Shown in pieces: positions 37,501-43,032 of a DNA stretch of 64,000 nucleotides. The stretch comes from Hyposmocoma kahamanoa (Eukaryota > Arthropoda > Insecta > Lepidoptera > Cosmopterigidae), in assembly GCF_003589595.1 (NCBI RefSeq), contig NW_020654810.1, forward strand, positions 15,222,779 to 15,286,778. Direction: 5' to 3'. The first letter of the stretch is position 1; every line of letters starts with the position of its first letter. The translations under genes and the position numbers were made by a program. The notes under the pieces are model-generated. The model worked only from the letters and a program-made list of their open reading frames with translations. It searched no databases and had not been told where the DNA came from.

Positions 37501-40500
37501 GCAGTGCCGCTCAGATCTTAGCGATTTAAGGTGGCACTGCAACTGTTATGAACTGGCATATAGCTTACCACCAGGCACACGACTTCTTCATCACGTCATT
37601 TGACATTATAAAAAAAAATTACATTAATTTCAAACGACGTTGCGTTCCAGCAAAATATTGGTATTATGATAACTATCGCAATATTGCAGTATAAATGTTT
37701 AGTAACTAACGGTCTCAGACATAACAAAATTTTTTTATAAAGACTAGACTCAGTTCTGAAAACAATGTATAAGCTGTAAGTCGCGCAACGCACCTTGTTC
37801 AGTTGCCATTATTTTTCTCTTCAATATTTTATTGTTTCATTTTTTATTTTTTTAGCATTTTTTCTTTATTTTTCAAAGTTTTCAGATTATTTAGCTATAT
37901 TAAAAGGTAGAAAATATAAACAACACAATACATTTAAGCGTAAAGGCGTCGTTACTTACAGCCAAGTAACAAACTGAAATAAGAAAAACCATACCAGTCA
38001 ATATGCGCTAGGCTATATAAAAAGACATTAACACACCAGGGTAGCGCACACTTTACTTATTATTCAATATAATAGTAGCCAGAGCAGTAGACGGAACGTG
38101 TGTCACGAACAAATCACGCAATTAGTTCGTTAGTTCTGTCACGTCCGGCCTTTACCTTTTGCATTAAGAGCAGATAACACCTACCCACTGGAGATAAGCT
38201 ATTTGAACTGACCAATGTCAATGTAACTTTTGACTTTGAACTTGTTTCGTTTCAGAAATATTATTTTGTAGTTTCTTTGAGTTCTTAGGTTTGCGCGATT
38301 GTTACAAGTAGGAAATTAAACTATTTTTTTTGGATCTATCTATTGTTTAGTCGAACAAACCAACGTTTCAGGCCCTTTATAGGTCCCATGGTCCTTGATT
38401 TATCAGTCAGCCGTGCAACTCTGATCAGGAGCCTGTTATACTTTGATTTCATGGTGATATTTTAAGTAGATTGGTAAGTAATTGTGCAGTACAGAAGAAA
38501 GCGTTCTTTATAATTAATAGAAAAAGTACAACGGAACCGACTGAAATGTTCTTTATACTAGGTACTTTATTTATTAATAAAATGTACTATATTTGCAAAC
38601 AAACGTTAAGAAGTTATTCTAATGCGGAATTTCGAAGACCGGTCTCTATTTTTAAATGTCTTTATAACATCATATTAAGCTTCTTATTACGGAATTAATA
38701 GATCCGGCTGTATACAAATCCACTGTATGTCTAAGGATTTTGCAAAAGCCGCTCATTCCATTGCGCATTTTCCTCCATGTCATTTTCTCACAATATCCAC
38801 CTAATTCGTAATTCCGGTCCTGCTATTTCTTTCATTAGATACCTACCAACTTTACTTTGAGTCAATAAACAAGACATTTTTGAATTACAGACGTAGTTAG
38901 TTTCTCTTCTGGCGATCAATTTGATACTTTTAACCGACTTCAAAAAAAGGAGGAGGTTCTCAATGCAGCTGATTTTTTTTGCATGCATGTATGTGAACCG
39001 ATTTTGATGATTCCTTTTTGTTAGAAAGTGAGTATCTCAGTATTGGTCCCATATAATTGAAGAAAATATTCCAACTCTAAGGGTAGTAGGGGATGAATCC
39101 GGTTTCGCGCACTTTCCGGTAACCTAGTTCAATCAAACTTGGCAAATACTTAGATGTAATTCCACGAACTTTTAAGGTTTTCAGTACTCTGTACTGGTAT
39201 TATCTTGTTACCATCTCTTATTTATACAACGCATCTTGAATGGAAAAATAAATTCAAATACGTTCCATTTCTGGGTGCGTGTCTACCTAGAGAAAAGATA
39301 TTTTAGTAGCAGTAGAGTTCGTTATGAAAGAGTTCGTCAAGGGAAGTTCTGCCGCCTTACCTATTTCTGCCCCCAAGCGGTAATGGGCCATAAGTGCTCC
39401 TTTAAGTCATAATACAGTTTTCAAATCACATATTAGTATCAAAATTGTCCGCTATTAATATAAATCTCATTGACCAGAGAACTTGTACCCTGCATGAGAC
39501 ACGTTTTCCCTCTTTTTTTATATATATGACAGGCAGATGACTCCATTCCATCTGATGTGAAATGAAAAATGGAATCCAAACGCGAAGGAACCTAGTGCAG
39601 TGTTGATACAATCACTGCCCTAGCCACCTCCACCCTGCATGCCTACAAGATGCCTCTTCACGCCTCGCTACAAGTCGAAAGCCAATATAATGTATAATTA
39701 ACGACTAAATTACATTATTTCAGTAAATGACAAGACATTACGCAACTCACGAAAATATACGGTACTTTATGACTATATGCGCACTTGATTGCGGCATTTT
39801 GGTGTATTAAAGGTAAACGCGAATGTCCACAAAGTAGTTATTGGCTCTACGTTTATCGGTCATTTCATTAATGACCAACTAGATGAGGATAATTTTTAGA
39901 AAGTTGCTTCAACCGCGCATAAGGACTGACGGAACATGTGCCCTTATGCACATGATTATGAACTCTTAATGGCTTGTAATTGCTTCCTTATTTGTGTACA
40001 GTACACCGTACATGTGTAGCCATGTAATGATTTGTTTTGATACTAATAGCAGATTATAGTTGTAGCCATTTGAAGTTAAGAGCACTGTAGTTTCACATTC
40101 TCTATTCTATTGCGACAAGGTTTATAATAGTAATTATAAGTCCATAAAATATAGTGACCGTAGTGGTACGCTAAATGCGAGAGTGTAATAACGAACCAAA
40201 TTTTTTTTAGTATATAATTTCAAATGACGGGACGAACAAGTCGTGCGCCTGATGGTGAGCTACACGCCTGTCTATGACTGTTGCAGTGCCACTCAGAGCT
40301 TTAAATCGCAAAGATCTGAGGGGTACTGCCACTGCACCCGCCACCCTGAGACATAAGTTGACAACTCCCATGTGCCTGTAATTTCACCAGCACCTTTACC
40401 CTTCAAAACCGGAACACAGGTAGGTAGGTGGCGAACTCTAGAAGAGCTCTACTGCTACTAAAAACTACTGCTAATTAAAATCTTTTAAAATTTTGTCTAA

Positions 40501-41921
40501 TTATATGATTAAAGTCAATTTAAGTGTTACATGACGGAAATAGTTGTTACTGATGGTACTAAGACCGAAATATGTGAGCAAATCTGAAAATTGTCAAAAC
40601 TCTACCAAATCGTGACATCTGTATGGAAATATACGCAATACGGATAGATATATTATTATTAGACACGCATGCTAATGGGCAATGCATTCTCGAGAGCCGC
40701 GCGAACGCACTCGGGCGAGTGATCTACGTGGGAACTGGCCCGGACAGTTTCGCAACTGAAGAATTGTCGCCAAGCGCAGCTTGTGCAACCGGTACGAGGT
40801 TGGAGCTTGGTTTGCTGCGTGGAACTTCACGGATGAAAGTGATGTCTTCCACGTCCAATGTAGGTAATGAACAAACTTCATAAACTAAGGGCGCGTTCCC
40901 ATTACGTCGCGACGACAAATAGTCATATATAGTACAACATGATTAATTGCAGTTCACGACTTTTTTGACGTTACAACGACGGACTGTCATGATAATATAA
41001 GAAAAGCTAGAACGACAGTCGTCGTTCGATAAATAAAAGGTTACGATAAAAGTGTGACGACAGATAATCGCACTTTATACGATTCTGTCGCTAGACGCGA
41101 CTGTCGTTCAACGATAAAATAACCGTCCACGACACAGTCACGACAATTAGTCGTGATATGGGAATAGACTAGACGCGTCAGGCGTCCAACGATGAATAAA
41201 ATGTTACGACATAAGGAGAACGCGCCCTAACATGTCCTACTTATACCCTTAGTTCGCCTATTATGTACAACAAAATTATTATAAATTATTCAGAACTAAT
41301 TTAAAATATAATTTTTTTTATACTTTAATTTCATTTTGTAACCATTCTTATGCTGACTAGAAGAGTTTTTTAAATTTAAAATTTTTTATTGTATTTTAAT
41401 TTTGATTTAATGATGCTTTTTGACGCAGATGATTTTATAGTTTTGAATTTTGATTTTATTATTTTAATTTATTTTTCATATTTGTTGAATTTTATAAATT
41501 TTTGTAGGTCAATTCTGACATTAGTTTTTAAGTACTTTTACTAACAAATATTATGAATTGGGAATGTCTGAAATAAATTAATAATTATTATTATTATTAT
41601 AAATATCGAGATAGACGCGCGTGTAAAGCTTACTCTTTCGTTTTGAACAGATTACAAAGTCACATAGCTATATTTTACGCGCACTGTGCCTGATTCATAA
41701 AAGTATGGTGGTGTATTGGGTGGATATTACGTCTTTAATAAAATTATAATTAGGGACCAGCTATGCGATATGAGTTAATTGGTATAAATTGCATATTCGT
41801 TTACAACTTTTTATCAGGATCACTCACTGATGATATCTGAAGAAGCAGAGGAATGTTGGGCCAGCAAGACGATGAATGCGAGGCAAGCGGCGGCGGCGAG
41901 CGCGGTGCGCGGCCCCCGCAT
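8954..41921 (-). CDS. cv-2: Crossveinless-2 / BMPER-type secreted BMP-binding protein, complete coding region in six exons
   Basis: Extracellular regulator of BMP (Dpp/Gbb) signalling; family members bind BMPs through VWC domains and act as antagonist or pro-BMP factor at the cell surface. Coding exons on the - strand are 41921-41828, 27931-27831, 15168-14898, 10891-10682, 10591-10356 and 10039-8954. All boundaries are GT/AG and the sum is 1998 nt, giving 665 residues, close to BMPER (about 685). Layout by residue: signal peptide 1-27; VWC1 38-97; VWC2 100-154; VWC3 157-215; VWC4 230-286; VWC5 296-353; VWD about 358-505 with FGDPH at 363-367 (the site where family members are cleaved) and CGLCGNFN near 489-496; C8-like 531-602; Arg/Pro-rich tail to 665. 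N-X-S/T sites occur at 103, 255, 392, 405 and 445. The start is the Met of MRGPR (A at -3); the Met upstream lies before the splice acceptor. The usual C-terminal TIL domain is not seen. Convergent with troponin C. Confidence 0.92.
10110..10313 (-). mobile_element. tRNA-derived SINE (family B), box B deleted
   Basis: Read on the - strand, it starts TGCCTCCGTGGCCAAACGG (tRNA-like A box), then GGACTGCCACGCAGAGG, and ends with the GACACAGGGTTCCCCTAGTG body and GTGTGTGCGTCATTATTA. The B-box region is deleted: GGTCCCGGG runs straight into AGAAATA. It sits in the intron between the last two cv-2 exons. Confidence 0.7.
10356..10591 (-). CDS. cv-2: cv-2 exon, VWC4 and start of VWC5
   Basis: 236 nt between AGTTTCAG and TATCAA|GTAGGT. 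It encodes VWC4 (CIIGQHFN, CTDCTC, CPVLTC, CCPVC), a linker (PQVEEAKAS), and the opening CIIGGKTYQ of VWC5. The 89-base intron separating it from the VWC3 exon is the shortest in the gene. Confidence 0.92.
10682..10891 (-). CDS. cv-2: cv-2 exon, VWC3
   Basis: 210 nt between AATTTCAG and CCAC|GTAAGT. It encodes a canonical VWC domain: CRINGQ, CLSCRC, CAKRACPVLPC and the CCPRC end, followed by a short linker (KYNTMDKIMPR). Exon and domain boundaries coincide. Confidence 0.92.
10892..14897. other. cv-2 intron between VWC3 and VWC2 exons
   Basis: About 4 kb. It contains the GCGA-rich MITE at 12394-12750. The stretch 13320-13560 and the GC-richer patches at 11340-11530 and 14120-14250 have open frames but no recognisable product. 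Confidence 0.6.
12394..12750. repeat. MITE with long TIRs and TCGCA/TGCGA-rich arms
   Basis: The left end GTCGAAACACAAAACTGCGA and the complement of the right end GGTCGGAACACAAAACTGCG match. Both arms carry repeated GCGATGCG/TTGCGTCGC words pointing inward. About 357 bp, no coding capacity. A target duplication could not be resolved, so the superfamily is open. Confidence 0.65.
14898..15168 (-). CDS. cv-2: cv-2 exon, rest of VWC1 and VWC2
   Basis: 271 nt between CATTTTAG and GATG|GTAAGT. It contains the VWC1 terminator CCARCKGC and all of VWC2, which starts CWYNG and ends CPVC. VWC2 is short and poor in the central CxxCxC cluster, so it is a divergent domain. It carries a potential N-glycosylation site, NGT. 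The donor splits a Gly codon finished by the next exon. Confidence 0.9.
15827..16097. repeat. Foldback MITE (family E), symmetric copy
   Basis: Begins CAGTACAGAGTACTAA then ACCGACCTCAAAA, and ends with its near-complement (TTTTTTGAGGTAGGTTTC, TTAGTACTCTGTACTG). Inner words GGTTTGCCACCCTTAGAG and CTCTAAGGGTGGCAAACT also pair, so the whole 271 bp can fold back. Confidence 0.75.
17778..18300 (-). mobile_element. LINE 3' UTR fragment with (TTTA)n tail
   Basis: TTATTTATTTATTTATT at the low-coordinate end is a (AAATA)n-type tail on the - strand. The body shares blocks with 18603-19045 (ACCTATGCGGCACTTTAAAT versus TATCTATGAGGCACTCTAAA). No coding part is recognised. Confidence 0.5.
18412..19162 (+). 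repeat. Family A repeat split by an insertion
   Basis: The 5' part 18412-18602 (AGCAGTAGAGCTC, AGTAATATGAGCATTACTG, up to ATCTTTGCGATTT) and the 3' part 19046-19162 (ACTGAGCGGCACTGCAACTG to CGTCACTTGATAT) are halves of one copy. Between them lies a sequence starting TTATTTATTTATTTGG, related to 17778-18300. Confidence 0.7.
18603..19045 (-). mobile_element. LINE 3' UTR fragment inserted in a family A repeat
   Basis: Starts with TTATTTATTTATTT (tail on the - strand) and ends near AAAACCCTGAGA. It interrupts family A exactly after GCGATTT. Similar to the fragment at 17778-18300. Confidence 0.5.
19905..19989. repeat. Palindromic pair of SINE B 3' ends
   Basis: GACAGGGTTTCCCTAGTGCG (19941-19960), loop GGGCTA, then CGCACTAGGAAAACTCTGTC (19967-19986). 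The arms are the 3' body of SINE B in opposite orientation, with two mismatches. Confidence 0.7.
20318..20339. repeat. (AT)n microsatellite
   Basis: About eleven AT units in the second large cv-2 intron. Confidence 0.9.
20522..20716 (-). mobile_element. tRNA-derived SINE (family B), intact internal promoter
   Basis: The - strand head TGCCTCCGTGGCCGAACGG contains an A box (TGGCCGAACGG), and a B box (GGTTCAATTCC) follows about 40 bases later. This is standard RNA polymerase III promoter spacing of a tRNA-derived SINE. The tail part with CTCTCGTGAGTTTGAGTG matches copies at 10110 and 27165. Confidence 0.75.
21280..21500 (+). mobile_element. RTE-like LINE fragment
   Basis: One frame reads DDLRKVAGLIRTAKDRES, then stop, then YAQKRVMF. 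This corresponds to the conserved C-terminal segment of RTE-type reverse transcriptases (W-x-DDL...A...W...A-x-DR...W...EA). Stops and frameshifts show it is dead. Confidence 0.5.
22536..22605. promoter_or_regulatory. GC-rich island in cv-2 intron
   Basis: Dense CpG run (GGGCGGCGGCGGCGCGGCGC and beyond) in AT-rich intron, with no repeat relation and no open frame of interest. It could be an internal promoter or enhancer; this is inference only. Confidence 0.25.
23033..23145. promoter_or_regulatory. GC-rich island in cv-2 intron
   Basis: GCGCGCGCTCGCGG and CGCCCGCGCCCGCGCC tracts. The + strand frame through it is Arg/Pro-rich low complexity, not a recognisable protein. Confidence 0.25.
24690..24920. 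promoter_or_regulatory. GC-rich, non-repeat segment in cv-2 intron
   Basis: A complex, non-repetitive stretch including GGCAGCGCGGGCGCGGGCGG and several homeodomain-like TAAT or CATTAA cores. It differs in composition from the flanks and is a candidate cis-regulatory element. Confidence 0.25.
25480..25600. promoter_or_regulatory. GC-rich island in cv-2 intron
   Basis: GGCGAGGACGTGGGCGCCGC and ACTGCGCGCGCGCCGGCAC. All overlapping open frames on both strands are composition-driven. Confidence 0.25.
26900..27135 (+). mobile_element. LINE fragment: C-terminal Cys/His region (R1/I-type)
   Basis: One frame reads DRVCRFCHEVDETPVHLL, the C-x2-C...E-T-x-x-H-L-L motif at the end of RNase H-bearing non-LTR reverse transcriptases. 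The expected continuation (ALMGVRRSILERHIPQPE) is in another frame from 27089, so a frameshift is present. The preceding 26440-26880 may be more of the same element but I cannot assign it. Confidence 0.5.
27165..27325 (+). mobile_element. SINE B, 5'-truncated
   Basis: Begins inside the B box (CAGGTTTGATTCC), then GGGAGAAATA, TTTATTTCTCTCGTGAGTTT, and ends in the ACAGGGTTTCTCTAGTGCGG body and a (TTA)n tail. It matches the reverse-oriented copies at 10110 and 20522. Confidence 0.7.
27575..27690 (-). repeat. Family A repeat, 3' part
   Basis: AAGTGACGCAACGAACAAGT, CGCCTGGTGGTAAGC and AGTGCCACTCAGAGCTTTAA match the 3' third of family A in reverse. It stops at GATCTTAG, 140 bases from the VWC1 exon. 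Confidence 0.7.
27831..27931 (-). CDS. cv-2: cv-2 exon, start of VWC1
   Basis: 101 nt between CGTTTCAG and AAG|GTAAGA. It encodes GHRAPCSNEGEPVSLQDAKL and ends CFRCICK, the first half of VWC1. It joins in frame to NGFVEC in the exon at 15168, rebuilding the usual C-x-C-K-N-G VWC pattern across the splice. Introns of 13.9 kb (5') and 12.7 kb (3') flank it. Confidence 0.88.
29113..29216 (+). repeat. Left inverted repeat of the element hosting the LINE nest
   Basis: GTTCAATTCGATCAGGCGCT, CCGATCGTACGCACGCGCAC and TGAAAATGGCGACG reappear in reverse complement at 34525-34648. The pair brackets all the nested LINEs, so both probably belong to one older TIR element whose interior was interrupted. 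Confidence 0.6.
29217..29897 (-). pseudogene. Jockey-like LINE, C-terminal reverse transcriptase part and 3' end
   Basis: The - strand reads CPFELTLTFRDISIPIADC, FGRYIESMAKHAARKLGIF, then YEVQVRSCMEYCCHL with an in-frame stop, then DGSATYKLAPLDSID and KLQSLEHR. After a small deletion it continues LIPLSPFHHRGSRRS, VVDIPKIRTKRYASTF and WRTVMERNSLPADL. It ends in SSLSIR, a stop, and an oligo(T) run (29216-29224 on +) that is the poly(A) tail of the - strand element. It continues the fragment at 33640-34505 after interruption by the + strand LINE. Stops and gaps make it inactive. Confidence 0.75.
29898..30957 (+). pseudogene. LINE endonuclease domain (APE-like), N-terminally truncated
   Basis: Open frame from about 29898 to 30944 with VETLWITLQISVGKTERKL, the LIILGDFNLWFINW motif (catalytic GDFN) and GRFFDLILC. 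The final S-D-H signature is altered to Y-N-N-H-L-S-L, so the catalytic Asp of that pair is lost. The linker to the reverse transcriptase (FWSFIKNKRGG) is present. The frame reads through to a stop at 30942-30944, and the LINE sequence itself is cut a few bases later by the inner insertion. Confidence 0.75.
30961..31968 (-). mobile_element. LINE 3' fragment nested inside the + strand LINE
   Basis: The - strand frame reads KVLTVRQLFILHVILFKHSK, NKRRKHTVCPIVTFRTKFAG, LGSYLYNKLNNVLAFYPLTR and LLSLDYQTTEDLL, a non-LTR reverse transcriptase C-terminus of a family different from its host. Its 3' UTR contains the (GTGCGC)n tract and ends in a TTATTATTATTATT tail (30963-30980 on +). It splits the host LINE between the endonuclease and reverse transcriptase parts. 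Confidence 0.7.
31389..31526. repeat. (TG/CG)n microsatellite
   Basis: Alternating purine/pyrimidine run of TGTG and TGCGCG units, about 138 bp, inside the 3' UTR of the nested LINE. The long His/Thr/Ala/Arg frames here are products of the repeat. Confidence 0.9.
31969..33398 (+). pseudogene. LINE reverse transcriptase, inactivated
   Basis: Two frames. The first, 31969-32236, has DPLKGAGPYTIPPLFV, KNSRIVPVYKKGDQ and YRPISILSSF, then stops. The second, to 33398, has the HGFRKGYSTQTNLVSF block, YTDFSSAFDKV (motif A, Asp kept), GVPQGSHLGPILFLIFIND (motif B) and LYADYLKIY, where the catalytic YADD is YADY. Stop codons and a frameshift at about 32234-32260 and the Asp-to-Tyr change at the active site make it dead. 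The C-terminal part (LEYASVTWSPFY, ESIQRAFTRHL) is the usual LINE tail region. Confidence 0.8.
33640..34505 (-). pseudogene. Jockey-like LINE, linker and reverse transcriptase N-terminal part
   Basis: From high to low coordinate the - strand reads LAEDKANLFASLFAKSS, LRTLRNLDVNKASGPDGISA, VQPVPKKGSRAESVNYRPIS, RRGRSTGYILEYACHIWSEA, SLDISKAFDRVCHASLLSKL (motif A), IPQGSLLSTTLFLLHIND (motif B) and FAYADDNTVVERYL (motif C, both Asp kept). Several frame changes and stops interrupt it. It breaks at 33640 where the + strand LINE ends, and resumes at 29897. Confidence 0.75.
34525..34648 (-). repeat. Right inverted repeat of the element hosting the LINE nest
   Basis: The complement reads GTTCAATTAGGCGCTCCGAT, CGTACGCACGCGCACTCGCA, then TGAAAATGGCGACGTCAGAA, matching 29113-29216 over about 100 bases with small gaps. 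Confidence 0.6.
34740..34830. promoter_or_regulatory. GC-rich segment beside the nest
   Basis: CGCGCTCGCGCCGCCGAAAC and CGCCGCCACCGCCGACAC. GC-rich DNA also lies outside the left repeat at 29070-29110, so it could be part of the old element. Function unknown. Confidence 0.2.
34861..35152 (-). repeat. Family A repeat, near full length
   Basis: The reverse copy runs from CAAGTGACTCGACGAACAAG through CAGTAATGCTCACATTATTG to AAGGAGCTCTACTGC. It covers all parts of the family. Confidence 0.8.
36918..37614 (+). repeat. Family A repeat split by a Jockey-like LINE end
   Basis: The 5' part 36918-37100 includes AGTAATGTGAGCATTACTGC and a local TCACATTG tandem. The 3' part 37472-37614 resumes at TGTCTCAGGGTGAC and ends TTTGACATTATAAAAA. 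The LINE fragment 37101-37471 lies between. Confidence 0.75.
37101..37471 (-). mobile_element. Jockey-like LINE 3' end inserted in family A
   Basis: The - strand reads LSILYRIYHGECARELHELI, PPSPFHHRGTRQAG, a frame change, then DITRIRTKRFASTFIWRTAM, EWNSLPADLFPERYN and LFKARVYLG, ending at SLSIR and an oligo(T) run (37107-37116 on +). It is younger-looking than the copy at 29217, with few disruptions over 110 codons. Confidence 0.75.
38928..39197 (+). repeat. Family E MITE, non-symmetric copy
   Basis: Begins TTTAACCGACTTCAAAAA then GGAGGAGGTTCTCAAT, includes GAACCGATTTTGATGATTC and AAGAAAATATTCCA, and ends CAGTACTCTGTACTG. It shares both ends and inner blocks with 15827-16097 and 51625-51845. 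Confidence 0.65.
39305..39402 (+). repeat. Family A repeat, 5' part only
   Basis: AGTAGCAGTAGAGTTCG, AAGAGTTCGTCAAGGGAAGT and TTACCTATTTCTGCC match the 5' third, ending at the AGCGGTAATGGG palindrome half. Confidence 0.7.
40213..40462 (-). repeat. Family A repeat with internal deletion
   Basis: The reverse copy runs from ACGGGACGAACAAGTCGTGC to AGAGCTCTACTGCTACT. The section between CCGGAACACAG and GAACTC, which normally carries the GTAATG palindrome, is missing. Confidence 0.75.
40889..41227. mobile_element. Harbinger-like MITE with 3 bp TAA target duplication
   Basis: Terminal repeats GGGCGCGTTCCCATTACGTC and the complement of its right end (GGGCGCGTTCTCCTTATGTC) match. The element is flanked by TAA on both sides (40886-40888, 41228-41230), the duplication typical of PIF/Harbinger. 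The 339 bp interior is packed with CGAC/GTCG words (ACGACA, TGTCGT) in both directions. No transposase. Confidence 0.75.
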
Positions 41922-42005
41922 GATCGCGGCTACTCGCGGCGCCGGCGCCCGCCGCTGCGCGTCTCGAGCATCACACACTCGCGCCACGCCACACGTGCGC
42001 AACAC
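41828..42005 (-). CDS. cv-2: cv-2 exon with start codon and signal peptide
   Basis: The ATG is at 41921-41919. It opens MRGPRTALAAAACLAFIVLL..., a positively charged start followed by a hydrophobic core and a small-residue cleavage region (HSSA/SSD). The exon begins at 42005 after TTTTGTTACAG, so 42005-41922 is 5' UTR and at least one upstream noncoding exon is needed. The donor is A|GTGAGT at 41828/41827, leaving one base of a Ser codon that is completed by the exon at 27931. The exon is strongly GC-rich compared with its surroundings. Confidence 0.85.
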
Positions 42006-42142
42006 CTGTAACAAAAGCAACATGTACGTTGTTTAGATTCTACTGATTAAATTATTCATGATCACTTACTATAATATTAAATTAATACTTAGAGAGAATA
42101 CTTCTTCGGAAAGTTTTTAAGATAATTGTAATTTTTTTATTG

Positions 42143-42182
42143 AAAAAACCGACGTCAAAAGTGTACTTATCGGTTTTTTTCG
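42143..42182. repeat. Short family E-like palindrome
   Basis: AAAAAACCGACGTCAAAAG and CTTATCGGTTTTTTTCG face each other across a few bases, like the tips of the family E foldback joined without an interior. Confidence 0.4.
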
Positions 42183-42737
42183 ATTATCCTGGGATCTCCT
42201 CATAAGATTCTGGCTTCTTGGTGACAATGGGACTGTTACGGACTCCTTTGTACATTTTATACTTTTTTCTGGTTGTCATAGTGACGGTGATTTGTTGATT
42301 ACAATATATTATGTGAAGTAAAAAGTCGACTTATTTGCGGAAAATAATTAATAATTTGTGATATTCGACATGCACCCGTAACAGCCTCGTCGGCATCAAA
42401 GACCACCTCGAAAGTATACCTTTTCAAACAAAAAAATAATCTTCAAAATCGGGCCACAATTGAGAAATCGGTGAGTACACTGACATGCCGTGAATAAATA
42501 TATGTACGATAGGCTTTTTCACTTTTCCACCCTTTCAGCTGCAGCCCTCTTGCTCGTGTTTTGAAGATGATACCAATGTTTTGACGCATGTGTTTAATAT
42601 CGAAATTTGCTAATGTGATTGTATTACTCGAAGAAATATATTCTTTCATTAGCAGTTAACAAAAAACTCACTATGTGTAAATTATGAAAACTCAGAATCT
42701 CTCAAAACTTTCACACGTATCGCATAAATAAAAAAAA

Positions 42738-43032
42738 ATAGCAGTAGAGCACCTCGTGAAAGAGTTTGTCCAGGAAAGTACTGCCACCTTACTCATTTCT
42801 GCCGCCTAGCAGTAATGTGAGCATTACTGTGTTCCGTTGTGAAGGGTGCTGGTGAAATTACAGGCACATGGGACTTGTCAACTTACGTCTCAGGGTGACG
42901 GACGCAGTGGGAGTGCCCCTCAGATCTTTGCGATTTAAAGCTTGGAATGGCACTGCAACTGTTATGGACAGGCGTGTAGCTTACCATCAGGCGCACGACA
43001 TGTTCGTCCCATCACTTGATATTATAAAAAAA
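42738..43032 (+). repeat. Family A repeat, near full length
   Basis: Runs from AGCAGTAGAGCACC through AGTAATGTGAGCATTACTGT and TCAGGGTGACGGACGCAGTG to CATCACTTGATATTATAAAA. One of the cleanest copies for building a consensus. Confidence 0.85.

Larger units (their letters stand above)
27932..41827. other. First coding-region intron of cv-2 (13.9 kb)
   Basis: Dominated by the transposon nest at 29113-34648. It also holds family A copies at 34861, 36918, 39305 and 40213, the family E copy at 38928 and the Harbinger-like MITE at 40889. The stretches 27940-28860 and 37800-38900 contain nothing I can name. Confidence 0.6.

Noticed and set aside
41922..42023. Upstream in-frame Met of cv-2 (MLLLLQVL...)
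   Set aside because: This Met lies before the splice acceptor TTTTGTTACAG at 42006-42016, so it would be intronic; MRGPR gives a proper signal peptide.
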